Assembly (NCBI GenBank): GCA_045120135.1
Contig: JBGVEN010000015.1
Coordinates: 62,001 to 126,000 of the forward strand
From: SIG440 sp045120135
Lineage (GTDB): Bacteria > Bacillota > Clostridia > Monoglobales > Monoglobaceae
Reading direction: 5' to 3'
DNA length: 64,000 bases
Positions within the stretch are counted from its first letter, which is position 1. Each line of letters starts with the position of its first letter. Below are positions 8,703-16,515 of the stretch, one piece after another. A program made the translations under genes and the position numbers. The notes beneath the pieces were generated by a model, which was not told the DNA's origin, searched no databases, and was given only the letters and a program-made list of their open reading frames with translations.

Positions 8703-9062
8703 TTAGAATAATCCGGGGATATTAAGTCCGCCTGTAAGCTTACTCATTTCGTCAGCCGAGCTTGCATCAGCCTTACGCATACCTTCATTAACTGCTGCCA
8801 TAATAAGGTCCTGAAGCATTTCAACATCGTCAGGGTCAACAACCTCGGGCTTAATGATAATGTCCTGAAGTTCACGCTTACCGCTGATTTTTACAGATAC
8901 AGCACCGCCGCCTGAGGAAGCTTCATAAACCTTTTCTTCCATCTCCTCCTGCATTTTAAGCATCTGTTCCTGCATCTTCTTTGCCTGCTTGAGCATCTGG
9001 TTCATATTACCGCCCATTCCGCCCATATTACCCATACCTTTGGGAAATCCACCTTTTGCCAT
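8703..9062 (-). CDS. ybaB: YbaB/EbfC family nucleoid-associated protein
   Basis: The 119-residue protein has the helical, Met- and Gln-rich N-terminus (MLKQAKKMQEQMLKMQEEME) and the beta-strand core AVSVKISGKRELQDIIIKPE of the YbaB/EbfC dimer, which binds DNA without strong specificity. It starts 26 bases after dnaX ends on the same strand, the conserved dnaX-ybaB order. The usual third gene recR is absent, and a SulP transporter follows instead. GAAAGGA precedes the ATG. Confidence 0.95.
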   Translation of the reverse strand: MAKGGFPKGMGNMGGMGGNMNQMLKQAKKMQEQMLKMQEEMEEKVYEASSGGGAVSVKISGKRELQDIIIKPEVVDPDDVEMLQDLIMAAVNEGMRKADASSADEMSKLTGGLNIPGLF

Positions 9063-9087
9063 AATTTATCACAAATCCTTTCTGATT

Positions 9088-10686
9088 TTATTCTTCAACA
9101 ACTGTCATTTTCTCGCCAAGTAAGTCTTTTTTTGCAGCTATATCCAAAATTGATGCGCCACTCTCCTCCGTCTCACGTTTTTTAGGACCTTCCTTGCCTG
9201 AAACCGTAACACGAAGCTGTGTTCCCTCCACCGAGGAAAACAGTTCTTCAAGATACTGTCTGCCCTCAGGAGTATTTATTTTCTTATACGCCATCTCGCT
9301 GACAATTACAAGCTCGACTTCATCACCAAAGAACAGTGCTTTTGCATTAAATAAAAATGTATACAGACTTTTGCTTCTGTCTTTGACCAAAGTAAGTGCC
9401 TCACGCCATTTGCTCCACATTTTTGCCTCATCAATGTGCGGTGCGGCAGGCTTTGGCTCGTCTGTTGTTTCAATTTTTGCCGCCGCTTTTGATGTGGGCG
9501 TACGCTTAACCGTAACCCCTGAGGATTTTATTGCTTCAAGTTCCTTTTCAACAGTTTCAAGACGCACGGCAAGCTCGTTTGCATCGGATGCATTTACTTT
9601 TGCACAAAGCTTAACAACCGCCATTTCAACTGCAATTTCAGGCGAAGAGAGTTTTTTTGCCTGAAGAAGAAAATCGCTGAGCTGTGAAATTGCTCCAAGA
9701 AGTCTGTCAACGCTGAATTTTTGTGCTTGTTCTTTATATTTTTCAGTTATTTCTGCACTCTTTTCTAAGATTCCCTCGGGACTTTCGGTTGCCTTACAAA
9801 TCATAAGTGCTCTGAAATGCGAAATCAGCTCTTCAAGGAAGTCTGTTGCCTCCTTGCCCTGCTTCAAGAATTCATCAGTAGCTTTAAGAGCCTCGCTTGA
9901 ATTAAAGTCGGCAATGAAATCCGCTATGGGGAATATTATGCGCTTGTCCGCAATGCCCACAATATCTACAATATCATCATACCGCAGTTCGTCCTTGGCA
10001 TACGCTGCGCACTGGTCAAGAATACTAAGTCCGTCACGCATTGAGCCGTCAGCAAGCTCTGCCACAAGCTCAACTGCATCGGGAGTAATTCTTATATTCT
10101 CTGCTGCAACAATCTTATTAAGTCTTTTTTCAATATCATTGACACCAATGCGTCTGAAATCAAAGCGCTGGCATCTTGAAAGAATGGTTGCCGGAATTTT
10201 ATGTGGCTCTGTTGTTGCAAGAATAAAAATCACATGTTCAGGCGGCTCTTCAAGGGTTTTTAGTAGGGCATTGAACGCTTCGGTTGTGAGCATATGCGCC
10301 TCGTCCACTATATAAACCTTATATTTGCTGCCCGTAGGACTATATATAACCTCGTCACGGATTTCACGGATATTGTCAATACCGCTGTTGCTGGCAGCGT
10401 CCATTTCGTAAACATCAAGGATACTTCCATCCATAATACCGCGACAGGTTTCACATTCATTACAGGGATTTCCGTCATTGGCATTGGGACAGTTTACTGC
10501 TCTTGAAAAAATCTTTGCACTTGAGGTTTTACCCGTACCTCTTGTGCCGCAAAACAGATAAGCGTGAGCAATTCTGCCTGATGTTATGCTATTTTTAAGG
10601 GTGTCGGACACATGGTCCTGTCCAACAACATCTTCAAAAATCAGGGGACGCCATTTTCGGTAAAGTGCCTGATATTTTTCAGCCAT
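9088..10686 (-). CDS. dnaX: DNA polymerase III subunit gamma/tau
   Basis: The 532-residue protein is the clamp-loader ATPase. The Walker A motif GTRGTGKTSS is at residues 47-56, the four zinc-binding cysteines at 66, 75, 78 and 81, and the DEAH Walker B at 128-131. These are followed by the AAA+ lid, a collar domain near 230-360 and a tau-type C-terminal region that should contact DnaE/PolC and the helicase. AAAGGAG lies upstream of the chosen ATG at 10686; an in-frame ATG six codons earlier overlaps that site and is rejected. The SRP RNA gene lies immediately upstream on the same strand, as in Bacillus subtilis. Confidence 0.97.
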   Translation of the reverse strand: MAEKYQALYRKWRPLIFEDVVGQDHVSDTLKNSITSGRIAHAYLFCGTRGTGKTSSAKIFSRAVNCPNANDGNPCNECETCRGIMDGSILDVYEMDAASNSGIDNIREIRDEVIYSPTGSKYKVYIVDEAHMLTTEAFNALLKTLEEPPEHVIFILATTEPHKIPATILSRCQRFDFRRIGVNDIEKRLNKIVAAENIRITPDAVELVAELADGSMRDGLSILDQCAAYAKDELRYDDIVDIVGIADKRIIFPIADFIADFNSSEALKATDEFLKQGKEATDFLEELISHFRALMICKATESPEGILEKSAEITEKYKEQAQKFSVDRLLGAISQLSDFLLQAKKLSSPEIAVEMAVVKLCAKVNASDANELAVRLETVEKELEAIKSSGVTVKRTPTSKAAAKIETTDEPKPAAPHIDEAKMWSKWREALTLVKDRSKSLYTFLFNAKALFFGDEVELVIVSEMAYKKINTPEGRQYLEELFSSVEGTQLRVTVSGKEGPKKRETEESGASILDIAAKKDLLGEKMTVVEE

Positions 10687-10719
10687 ACAAAAATCTCCTT
10701 TCAAATGAAATATTAATCA

Positions 10720-11000
10720 AAAAAAGCTATGTGCTTGAGTTCGAAACAGGAATACCTCCGCTGCTCGACCGGCTGACTCAGACCCGGCAACCCTGCGGCA
10801 CATCAAAAAGAACTGCTTAGTGCTGCTGCATTCCTGCCCTGACACGGTTCACAGGTTTCAATTGCGCAGGACCGAATCGTCAACATCAGCCAAAAGCCGA
10901 GACCGACAAGACAATTCTTGCCCCTCAACTCAAGTTTTCATCCCCACTATAGCGGATTGTGGGTTACAGAGTACCGCTAACACCCCGATTTAACATAGCA
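10720..11000 (-). ncRNA. ffs: Signal recognition particle RNA, large bacterial form
   Basis: The minus strand contains the SRP domain signature GGTCCTGCGCAA ... CAGGGCAGGAATGCAGCAGC, with the Alu-domain region of the long Firmicute-type RNA. GCTATG near the 5' end pairs with CATAGC near the 3' end at 10726-10731, which is followed by a T-run. A promoter is present upstream (TTGAAG at 11030-11035, 17 bases, TATACT at 11007-11012). The length of about 280 nt and the position before dnaX fit the Bacillus-type scRNA. Confidence 0.93.
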
Positions 11001-11006
11001 CAAAAT

Positions 11007-11035
11007 AGTATACCACATTCATCATAAAACTTCAA
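11007..11035 (-). promoter_or_regulatory. Promoter of the SRP RNA
   Basis: On the minus strand TTGAAG (11030-11035) and TATACT (11007-11012) are separated by 17 bases. Transcription should start near 11000, at the observed 5' end of the paired SRP RNA. Confidence 0.7.
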
Positions 11036-11102
11036 GGGTTTTTTCCGAAAATTACATAATGTAAACTTTTCATTAAAATTTGTTTAAGACTTGTGTTTTT
11101 TA

Positions 11103-11131
11103 TTGACGAAAAATCAAAAAAGGTGTTATAC
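11103..11131 (+). promoter_or_regulatory. Promoter of the THUMP methyltransferase gene
   Basis: TTGACG at 11103-11108 and TTATAC at 11126-11131 have a 17-base spacer and lie about 45 bases before the ATG. Confidence 0.65.
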
Positions 11132-11174
11132 TTAGTTTATAAAATTCTTATGGAATTGTTTATTGGAGGAAAAA

Positions 11175-12296
11175 ATGAAAAGACTTCTACTTACAATACC
11201 TACACTTTTAGGAACAGAACAGATTGTCGCAAACGAAGTTCGGCATCTTGGCTATGATACAAAAGAAGTAAAGGACGGCAGCGTCACCTTTGAAGGAGAT
11301 GCAGAAGCAATCTGCCTTGCTAATATAAATTTGCGTTCTGCAGAGAGAATTATGATTAAGCTTGCAGAATTCCGTGCGACCTCGTTTGACGAACTGTTTG
11401 AAAAGGTAAAGAAAATAAACTGGGAAAGCATTATTGAAAAGGATGCTGCATTCCCCGTAAAGGGGCACAGCGTTAAATCCGTTTTGCATAGCGTTCCCGA
11501 CTGTCAGGCAATAATAAAAAAGGCTATTGTTACACGCCTCTCAAATCATTATGGAATTGAACGTTTTGAAGAGACCGGTCCGCTTTATCCAATTCAGTTT
11601 GCACTTATGAAGGATGTTGCAACAATCTACATTGATACTACCGGCGAAAATCTTTATAAACGTGGCTACCGTGAAAAAAGCGTTCTTGCACCGATGCGTG
11701 AAACTTTGGCATATTCAATGATTGACCTTAGTTTCTGGCGTGGGGACAGAATGTTTATTGACCCGTTCTGCGGCAGCGGAACTCTCCCGATTGAGGCGGC
11801 ACTTTATGCCACCAACACTGCCCCCGGAATAAGACGCAGATTTGTTGCGGAGACCTGGCGCAATCATATACCTAAAGAAATGTGGACTGACGCACGTGCA
11901 GAAGCACGCGAAAATACAAACCCATCTGCAAAAACCGAGATTTTTGCGTCCGACATTGACCCCGAGGCAATTGCAATAGCTAAGAAAAACGCAGAAAATG
12001 CCGGTGTTGCAGACAAAATAAAATTTAGCGTGTGCGATGTTGCAAAGCTTACACCATCCAAGGAAAAAGGTGTTATCATATGCAATCCACCATACGGCGA
12101 AAGACTTCTTGACGCAAAGCAATGCGAGAGACTTTACCGCACAATGGGCAGAAAGTTCTCAGAGTTCCCCGGTATGAAAAAATTTATTCTTACCTCGCAT
12201 GAACAGTTTGAACAATTTTACGGCAGCTTCGCAGATAAACGTCGAAAAGTCTATAACGGAATGCTGAAATGCTATATTTATCAATACTTTAAATAA
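11175..12296 (+). CDS. THUMP-domain class I RNA methyltransferase (RlmL N-terminal/YpsC type)
   Basis: The 373-residue protein carries an N-terminal ferredoxin-like/THUMP region (about 1-155) and a Rossmann methyltransferase domain. The SAM motif DPFCGSGTLPIEAAL is near residue 195 and the catalytic NPPYGERL near 305. This corresponds to the m2G methyltransferase half of RlmL, called YpsC in B. subtilis, acting on 23S rRNA or possibly tRNA. The ATG at 11175 has GGAGGA directly upstream. A TTG four codons earlier overlaps the binding site and is rejected. It is a single-gene unit ending in a strong terminator. Confidence 0.92.
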   Translation: MKRLLLTIPTLLGTEQIVANEVRHLGYDTKEVKDGSVTFEGDAEAICLANINLRSAERIMIKLAEFRATSFDELFEKVKKINWESIIEKDAAFPVKGHSVKSVLHSVPDCQAIIKKAIVTRLSNHYGIERFEETGPLYPIQFALMKDVATIYIDTTGENLYKRGYREKSVLAPMRETLAYSMIDLSFWRGDRMFIDPFCGSGTLPIEAALYATNTAPGIRRRFVAETWRNHIPKEMWTDARAEARENTNPSAKTEIFASDIDPEAIAIAKKNAENAGVADKIKFSVCDVAKLTPSKEKGVIICNPPYGERLLDAKQCERLYRTMGRKFSEFPGMKKFILTSHEQFEQFYGSFADKRRKVYNGMLKCYIYQYFK

Positions 12297-12323
12297 AAAA
12301 AGAGCCTGATGGCTCTTTTTTTA
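12294..12323. terminator. Bidirectional terminator between the methyltransferase gene and spo0A
   Basis: AAAAAGAGCC and GGCTCTTTTT form the stem around a TGAT loop, with A-tract and T-tract on either side. Confidence 0.9.
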
Positions 12324-13130
12324 TTAGCTTGCATTCTTTATTCTCAGTCTCAACTTATCAGCAACCATTGCGATAAATTCCGAATTGGTAGGCTTACCCT
12401 TTGAAGTTGCAATTGTGTAGCCAAATATTGCACTGAGCACATCAGGGTCACCTCTATCCCACGCCACTTCAATTGCGTGGCGGATTGCACGCTCAACACG
12501 GCTTGAGGTTGTACGGAAATCCTGAGCTACTGTAGGATACAGCGTTTTCGTAATTGAATTGATAATATCAAGGTTTTCAATAACAAGCATAATTGCATGT
12601 CTGAGATACTGATATCCTTTTATATGTGCAGGAATTCCTATTTCGTGTATCATTTCGGTAACCATAGTTTCAACATCAATTGTTTCACCAATCTCGTATT
12701 TCTTTCCCATGCCGCCAAGTATACCAAACTTATCATCGTTATAATTGCAAACTCTTTTTATCGCCCCTCTTATACTATCCGGTCCAATAGGCTTTGCCAT
12801 ATAGTAGCTTGCGCCGAGATTTATACACAGCTGAGCTGTTCTGTCATCCTTAAACGCCGAAAGAACAATCACCTTGGGCATAACAAAGTTATCAAACTCC
12901 ATCTTCTTGCTTTTAAGTCGTTCCAAAACACCTATTCCGTCTATATTGGGAAGTACTATGTCCATTATTACAACATCAGGTTTTAATATATCCACTTTTT
13001 CAATCAGCTGATAACCATTGCTTACAATCTCGCAAACCTTAATTTTAAAATCTACATCAATTTCCCTGCTCAAATTTTGAGCAAAATTTGCATCAGAATC
13101 TGCAATTAGTACTTTAATTTGTTTTTCCAT
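12324..13130 (-). CDS. spo0A: Sporulation master regulator Spo0A
   Basis: The 268-residue response regulator has a CheY-like receiver (residues 5-125), with the acidic pocket around D11/D13 and the phosphoacceptor D57 in VVIMDIVLP. A Spo0A C-terminal DNA-binding domain follows (about 155-265), including YLRHAIMLVIENLDII and the recognition-helix region TTSSRVERAIRHAIEVAW. Phosphorylated Spo0A starts sporulation and represses or activates genes through 0A boxes. AAAAGGAG sits before the ATG at 13130; the upstream in-frame extension lies inside the promoter. A vegetative sigma-A promoter is present. spoIVB, its usual neighbour, is 3.4 kb away. Confidence 0.98.
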   Translation of the reverse strand: MEKQIKVLIADSDANFAQNLSREIDVDFKIKVCEIVSNGYQLIEKVDILKPDVVIMDIVLPNIDGIGVLERLKSKKMEFDNFVMPKVIVLSAFKDDRTAQLCINLGASYYMAKPIGPDSIRGAIKRVCNYNDDKFGILGGMGKKYEIGETIDVETMVTEMIHEIGIPAHIKGYQYLRHAIMLVIENLDIINSITKTLYPTVAQDFRTTSSRVERAIRHAIEVAWDRGDPDVLSAIFGYTIATSKGKPTNSEFIAMVADKLRLRIKNAS

Positions 13131-13173
13131 TAATAAATATCTCCTTTTTACAATATTTTCCATTTGTAGTTTG

Positions 13174-13202
13174 ATTATAACCCTTGTCTTTATATTTGTC
13201 AA
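13174..13202 (-). promoter_or_regulatory. Sigma-A promoter of spo0A
   Basis: On the minus strand TTGACA (13197-13202) and TATAAT (13174-13179) are separated by 17 bases, about 45 bases before the spo0A start codon. Confidence 0.88.
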
Positions 13203-13261
13203 GTATTTTTTACCATTTATTTCCATATTTTTTATAATATTTTGTGGTCGATGTCATTCAC

Positions 13262-13302
13262 TGTCACAATATGTTGTACTTGACGTTTTGATGTCACAAT
13301 AT
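13262..13302. repeat. Two direct copies of TGTCACAATAT exactly 30 bases apart upstream of spo0A
   Basis: Identical 11-mers lie at 13262-13272 and 13292-13302, three helical turns apart and 60-100 bases upstream of the spo0A -35 element. They look like tandem binding sites for an activator or repressor. They do not match the 0A box TGTCGAA. Confidence 0.55.
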
Positions 13303-13328
13303 TGAAAAAAAGGCGTTTTTACAGCATT

Positions 13329-14066
13329 TCATACAGTTTTAGGACGGTTTCGCATATATTCATTTGCGTTAATTTCAATGCTGTCATCCAATGGTTCAAG
13401 CTTTTCAAAGTTACCGTATTTATGGTTAAGTGTTGCAAGCAATATTCTGTCACAAAGATGAGGGTTTTTAGGAAAAAGCGGGCCATGAAGATATGTTCCG
13501 GTCACATTTTTATATAATATACCCTCAAACTCACCTTTTCCATCCGAGCCTCTGCCTTTGAGAACCTCGCCAAGCGGAGTATGATTTTTTATATCCGTCA
13601 TACCTGCGTGATTTTCAAAACCAACAATCGGCATTTCCAATCCATCGCAGGAAATGATTGCGTTTCCAACAACTTTTTTTGCATTTTCGTTATATACGGT
13701 AGAAATATCGATAATCTCAAGACCCACTTCACTACCATCAGCACCGATGCAGCTGCCAAGCATTGCAAAACCATCACATGTTGCAATTAATGTACCGCCA
13801 TCTTCAACAAATTGGGAAAGCGCCTCGCTTTTACCTTTAAGTTTTTCGTATACAATTTTATTTTCCCGTTCTGAGCCTCCGCCTAAAAAAACAATGTCGA
13901 CAGAATTAAAATCAAAATCTTCGGTATCCGCTGTTACACAAACAACCTCTGTGTCAATACCACGCCACTCAAGGCGTTTTTTTATACACGCAATATTCCC
14001 TTTATCTCCGTACAGATTTAAAAGATCAGGGAACAAATGCATTATTTTAATATTAAAATCACTCAT
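13329..14066 (-). CDS. gatD: Lipid II isoglutaminyl synthase, glutamine amidotransferase subunit GatD
   Basis: The 245-residue class I glutamine amidotransferase belongs to the CobB/CobQ-like family. The nucleophile is C97 in IATCDGFAMLG, and the catalytic His is in TYLHGPLFPKNP near residue 200. GatD hydrolyses glutamine and passes ammonia to MurT, which amidates the D-glutamate of lipid II to isoglutamine during peptidoglycan synthesis. Its ATG overlaps the murT stop by one base (TAATG), the conserved arrangement of the complex. It ends about 200 bases before spo0A. Confidence 0.96.
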   Translation of the reverse strand: MSDFNIKIMHLFPDLLNLYGDKGNIACIKKRLEWRGIDTEVVCVTADTEDFDFNSVDIVFLGGGSERENKIVYEKLKGKSEALSQFVEDGGTLIATCDGFAMLGSCIGADGSEVGLEIIDISTVYNENAKKVVGNAIISCDGLEMPIVGFENHAGMTDIKNHTPLGEVLKGRGSDGKGEFEGILYKNVTGTYLHGPLFPKNPHLCDRILLATLNHKYGNFEKLEPLDDSIEINANEYMRNRPKTV

Positions 14067-15403
14067 TATTTGTCCCTCCCTTGTTCTTTTCGAATTTCAA
14101 GCATTGTGTTTTCAGTCGAAAACAGCATTGTGTAGTTAACCAGCACATAGCAAACCTCTGCATCGGAGCTTTGACACTCCAGAATTGCTTCACGGATATT
14201 TTCGGTTATAAGTTTTGGAGTTATTCCGGAATATTTAAACCTGAGTGCAACATCATATCTTCGCATACCTGATGTCATTAGCATATTAAGCTCTGAATCC
14301 GCTAAAACTTCAAAATCAACATCCCATAGCCACGAAATATCCGTTCCGTCACTTGGCTTATCGTTAACAGCAATGATTACATCTTTCTTTCTCGGGTCTT
14401 GAAGCACCGTAGAGATCGCCTGATTGAAGCCGGCGGGATTTTTAGCAAGGTTTAGAATAAACGGCTTGCCGAGATTTATTTCTTCCATTCTGCCTATTTG
14501 CGGTTTGTATTCATCAAGAGCTGTATTGAACGATTCAATTTTAACGTCAATGCACTTTAAGGCAGAATAAACCGCAAGAACATTGTAGATATTATAAAAG
14601 CCACGGTAATTAAGCGAAAATTTGTTTCCATTTACCGAAAAGCCAAGTCCGTTTACAAGGCTTACATCCGTTGCTTCAAAATCAATATCGGGGCGTTTTG
14701 CATCACAATTTGGACAGAACCAGTCACCAAGCTGACTGTAATGGCAATAGTTATATTTTAATTCCGCTCCGCAAACCGCACAAAATCTTCCTTCCTTTAT
14801 CTCGTTATTCTGAGGAAGAACCTGTTCGCTTATTCCGTAATACTTAACTGTTCCCTGATAGTATCTTCCAAAGCCGGAACTTATCGGGTCGTCGCCATTA
14901 AGTATCAGGCAGGGAAATTCCGAATTTTTAAAGGCTTTTGACATTATCTCCATTGTTGTTTCAATCTCGCCATAACGGTCAAGCTGGTCACGAAAGAGAT
15001 TTGTCACCACAACATAATCAGGCTTTATATGTTCAAAGACTTTTACGGTATATGCTTCATCAATTTCAAGGCAGGCATAGTCTGCTTTAAGTCTGCCAAA
15101 CCAGTTACACTCCATAGCAAAAGCCGTTGCAACGCCCGTCAGCATATTTGCACCCATTTTGTTGCAAACTACCTTATATCCGTTTTTTGTAAGCGCGGTA
15201 TACAAAAGGTTATTTGTTGTGGTTTTGCCATTGGTTCCACAAGTAGCTATAATATCATATTTCACATTCTTCTTAAGCTGTTTTATCAAATCTGGACAGA
15301 TTTTAAGGGCAATAGCACCCGGTGTTGAAGACGACTTCTTACCCATAAGTCTGCCGGCAACAGCAGAAAGCTTCGCCGCCCATATTGCAAGAATTTTTCG
15401 CAT
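14066..15403 (-). CDS. murT: Lipid II isoglutaminyl synthase, Mur-ligase-like subunit MurT
   Basis: The 445-residue protein is a Mur ligase homologue with the ATP-binding loop ATCGTNGKTTTNNLL near residues 53-67, the central ligase domain, and the MurT-specific zinc ribbon. The ribbon cysteines lie in CAVCGAEL and WFCPNCDAKRP near residues 205-240. The DUF1727 C-terminal domain follows. With GatD it amidates lipid II in the cytoplasm. AAAAGGAG precedes the ATG. The pair is transcribed as a two-gene operon. Confidence 0.97.
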   Translation of the reverse strand: MRKILAIWAAKLSAVAGRLMGKKSSSTPGAIALKICPDLIKQLKKNVKYDIIATCGTNGKTTTNNLLYTALTKNGYKVVCNKMGANMLTGVATAFAMECNWFGRLKADYACLEIDEAYTVKVFEHIKPDYVVVTNLFRDQLDRYGEIETTMEIMSKAFKNSEFPCLILNGDDPISSGFGRYYQGTVKYYGISEQVLPQNNEIKEGRFCAVCGAELKYNYCHYSQLGDWFCPNCDAKRPDIDFEATDVSLVNGLGFSVNGNKFSLNYRGFYNIYNVLAVYSALKCIDVKIESFNTALDEYKPQIGRMEEINLGKPFILNLAKNPAGFNQAISTVLQDPRKKDVIIAVNDKPSDGTDISWLWDVDFEVLADSELNMLMTSGMRRYDVALRFKYSGITPKLITENIREAILECQSSDAEVCYVLVNYTMLFSTENTMLEIRKEQGRDK

Positions 15404-15465
15404 ATTTAAATCTCCTTTTTCGTTTGTATCACTATACGGTTTATTATACTCCTAAACACGCAAAA

Positions 15466-15503
15466 AAACAATAGGGATTGTCAAAAAAATCCCTATTGTT
15501 AGC
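15466..15503 (-). terminator. Terminator downstream of the 15.5-16.1 kb gene
   Basis: AACAATAGGGATT and its complement pair perfectly across a short loop. On the minus strand a run of seven T follows, so it ends the transcript of the gene at 15507-16118 before murT. Confidence 0.85.
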
Positions 15504-15506
15504 TTG

Positions 15507-16118
15507 TTACATACCGCTGAAATTCATTCCATATTCCGATATGTTCATCTTATTATTTAAATTATATATGTTGATAAATTTAACATTTTTTACCGAGCAG
15601 ACAATGCTGTTATTTGTTCCAGGCTCGGAAATAACCATAAAATCCTTGCCAACACTTTGCAGAATTCCCGTTTTTTCAACATGGGTGTTCTCACCAAACA
15701 AGAACTCGACTCTCACCATCTTACCGGTGTGACCGCAAAGAAAGCTGTTTGCGGACATTATTCCACAGTTTCTGTTTATATCCGTCCTCGTACCCGACAT
15801 AGGATTGTTCCGCACTAGATCGGAGTTACGCATACTTGTTTCCGGAATATAGGTTTTGATAGGTCGGTCGCGATCTTCGAAACTCTCACTGTTTTCAATC
15901 TCAGATTTTTCCAAGTTATTTGATGTTTCTGCATTGTTATGTATTATTTCTGACTTATCCGTAACTGTTATTTTTTCTTCGTCAGGCATACTCCGGACTT
16001 CGGCATCCTGTCGGCCAATTGCAGTAGCATTAACCCCCGGTGGAACCACAACAACAGACTGTTCATTTGGCCACGGCGGGTTTGGATTGCGTTTGTTTGA
16101 ACCGTATCTTCTCAACAT
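15507..16118 (-). CDS. Uncharacterised protein with C-terminal Sm-like/DUF2642-type barrel, possibly spore-associated
   Basis: I do not recognise this 203-residue protein with confidence. Residues 1-115 are polar and low in complexity, rich in Asn, Ser, Glu and Pro, and probably disordered. Residues 120-185 look like a small beta barrel (GKMVRVEFLFGENTHVEKTG, then ILQSVGKDFMVIS), resembling the DUF2642 or spore-coat-type barrels of Firmicutes. The tail is Asn/Met-rich. It lies between murT and spoIVB, among sporulation genes, which suggests a spore-coat or late-sporulation role by context only. The ATG at 16118 has AAGGGA six bases upstream; the ATG two codons earlier touches that site. Confidence 0.6.
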   Translation of the reverse strand: MLRRYGSNKRNPNPPWPNEQSVVVVPPGVNATAIGRQDAEVRSMPDEEKITVTDKSEIIHNNAETSNNLEKSEIENSESFEDRDRPIKTYIPETSMRNSDLVRNNPMSGTRTDINRNCGIMSANSFLCGHTGKMVRVEFLFGENTHVEKTGILQSVGKDFMVISEPGTNNSIVCSVKNVKFINIYNLNNKMNISEYGMNFSGM

Positions 16119-16271
16119 CAACATTCCCTTCTTTAAAATTTCCTATAACATATAATATGCAGTTTTTATTATTTTGAAACAAAATGAATAAAAAATAAAT
16201 TTATAACCAATACTACTTATGAAATAAATTCAATATTTTGAATTTAACAAAAATTTAAAGGAGTGAATAAA

Positions 16272-16376
16272 ATGTCAAATCAGAACAAGGACAACAACAA
16301 GAAGGATAACAACAAGAACAATAATAACAACAATAACAACAATAACGAGTCAAACAACAACAATAATAACAGATAA
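16272..16376 (+). CDS. 34-residue asparagine-rich micro-protein
   Basis: An ATG at 16272 with AAAGGAG eight bases upstream opens a 34-codon frame ending in TAA. The product is about two-thirds Asn, with a few Lys and Asp residues in the first half and a final Arg (it begins MSNQNKDNNKKDNNK). It has its own terminator 15 bases downstream, so it is a discrete unit. No domain is recognisable. The position just before spoIVB and the composition suggest a small spore or coat-matrix protein, but this is inference. Codon use alternates AAC and AAT, which argues against a simple slipped triplet tract. Confidence 0.7.
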   Translation: MSNQNKDNNKKDNNKNNNNNNNNNNESNNNNNNR

Positions 16377-16389
16377 AAGAACTTATATT

Positions 16390-16418
16390 AAAAAAAGACC
16401 TTTTCGGTCTTTTTTTAA
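16390..16418 (+). terminator. Terminator of the Asn-rich micro-protein gene
   Basis: AAAAAGACC and GGTCTTTTT form the stem around TTTTC and are followed by more T residues. Confidence 0.88.
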
Positions 16419-16515
16419 TATACATATAAGATTTACACACTATATTCCCCATCTGCAATGGAAAAACTAAAATTAGTGTCCGGATACACAAAATTATTAT
16501 GAAAGGGGGAATTTA

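Noticed and set aside
9194..10315. Two plus-strand open frames of 153-156 residues inside dnaX
   Set aside because: They are Ser/Ala-rich antisense frames of dnaX without ribosome binding sites.
11715..12122. 135-residue minus-strand open frame
   Set aside because: It is antisense to the methyltransferase gene, with no RBS and no recognisable domain.
16255..16491. Cys-rich 78-residue open frame on the minus strand
   Set aside because: It is the antisense of the AAC/AAT codons of the Asn-rich micro-protein (GTT/ATT read in another frame) and has no ribosome binding site.
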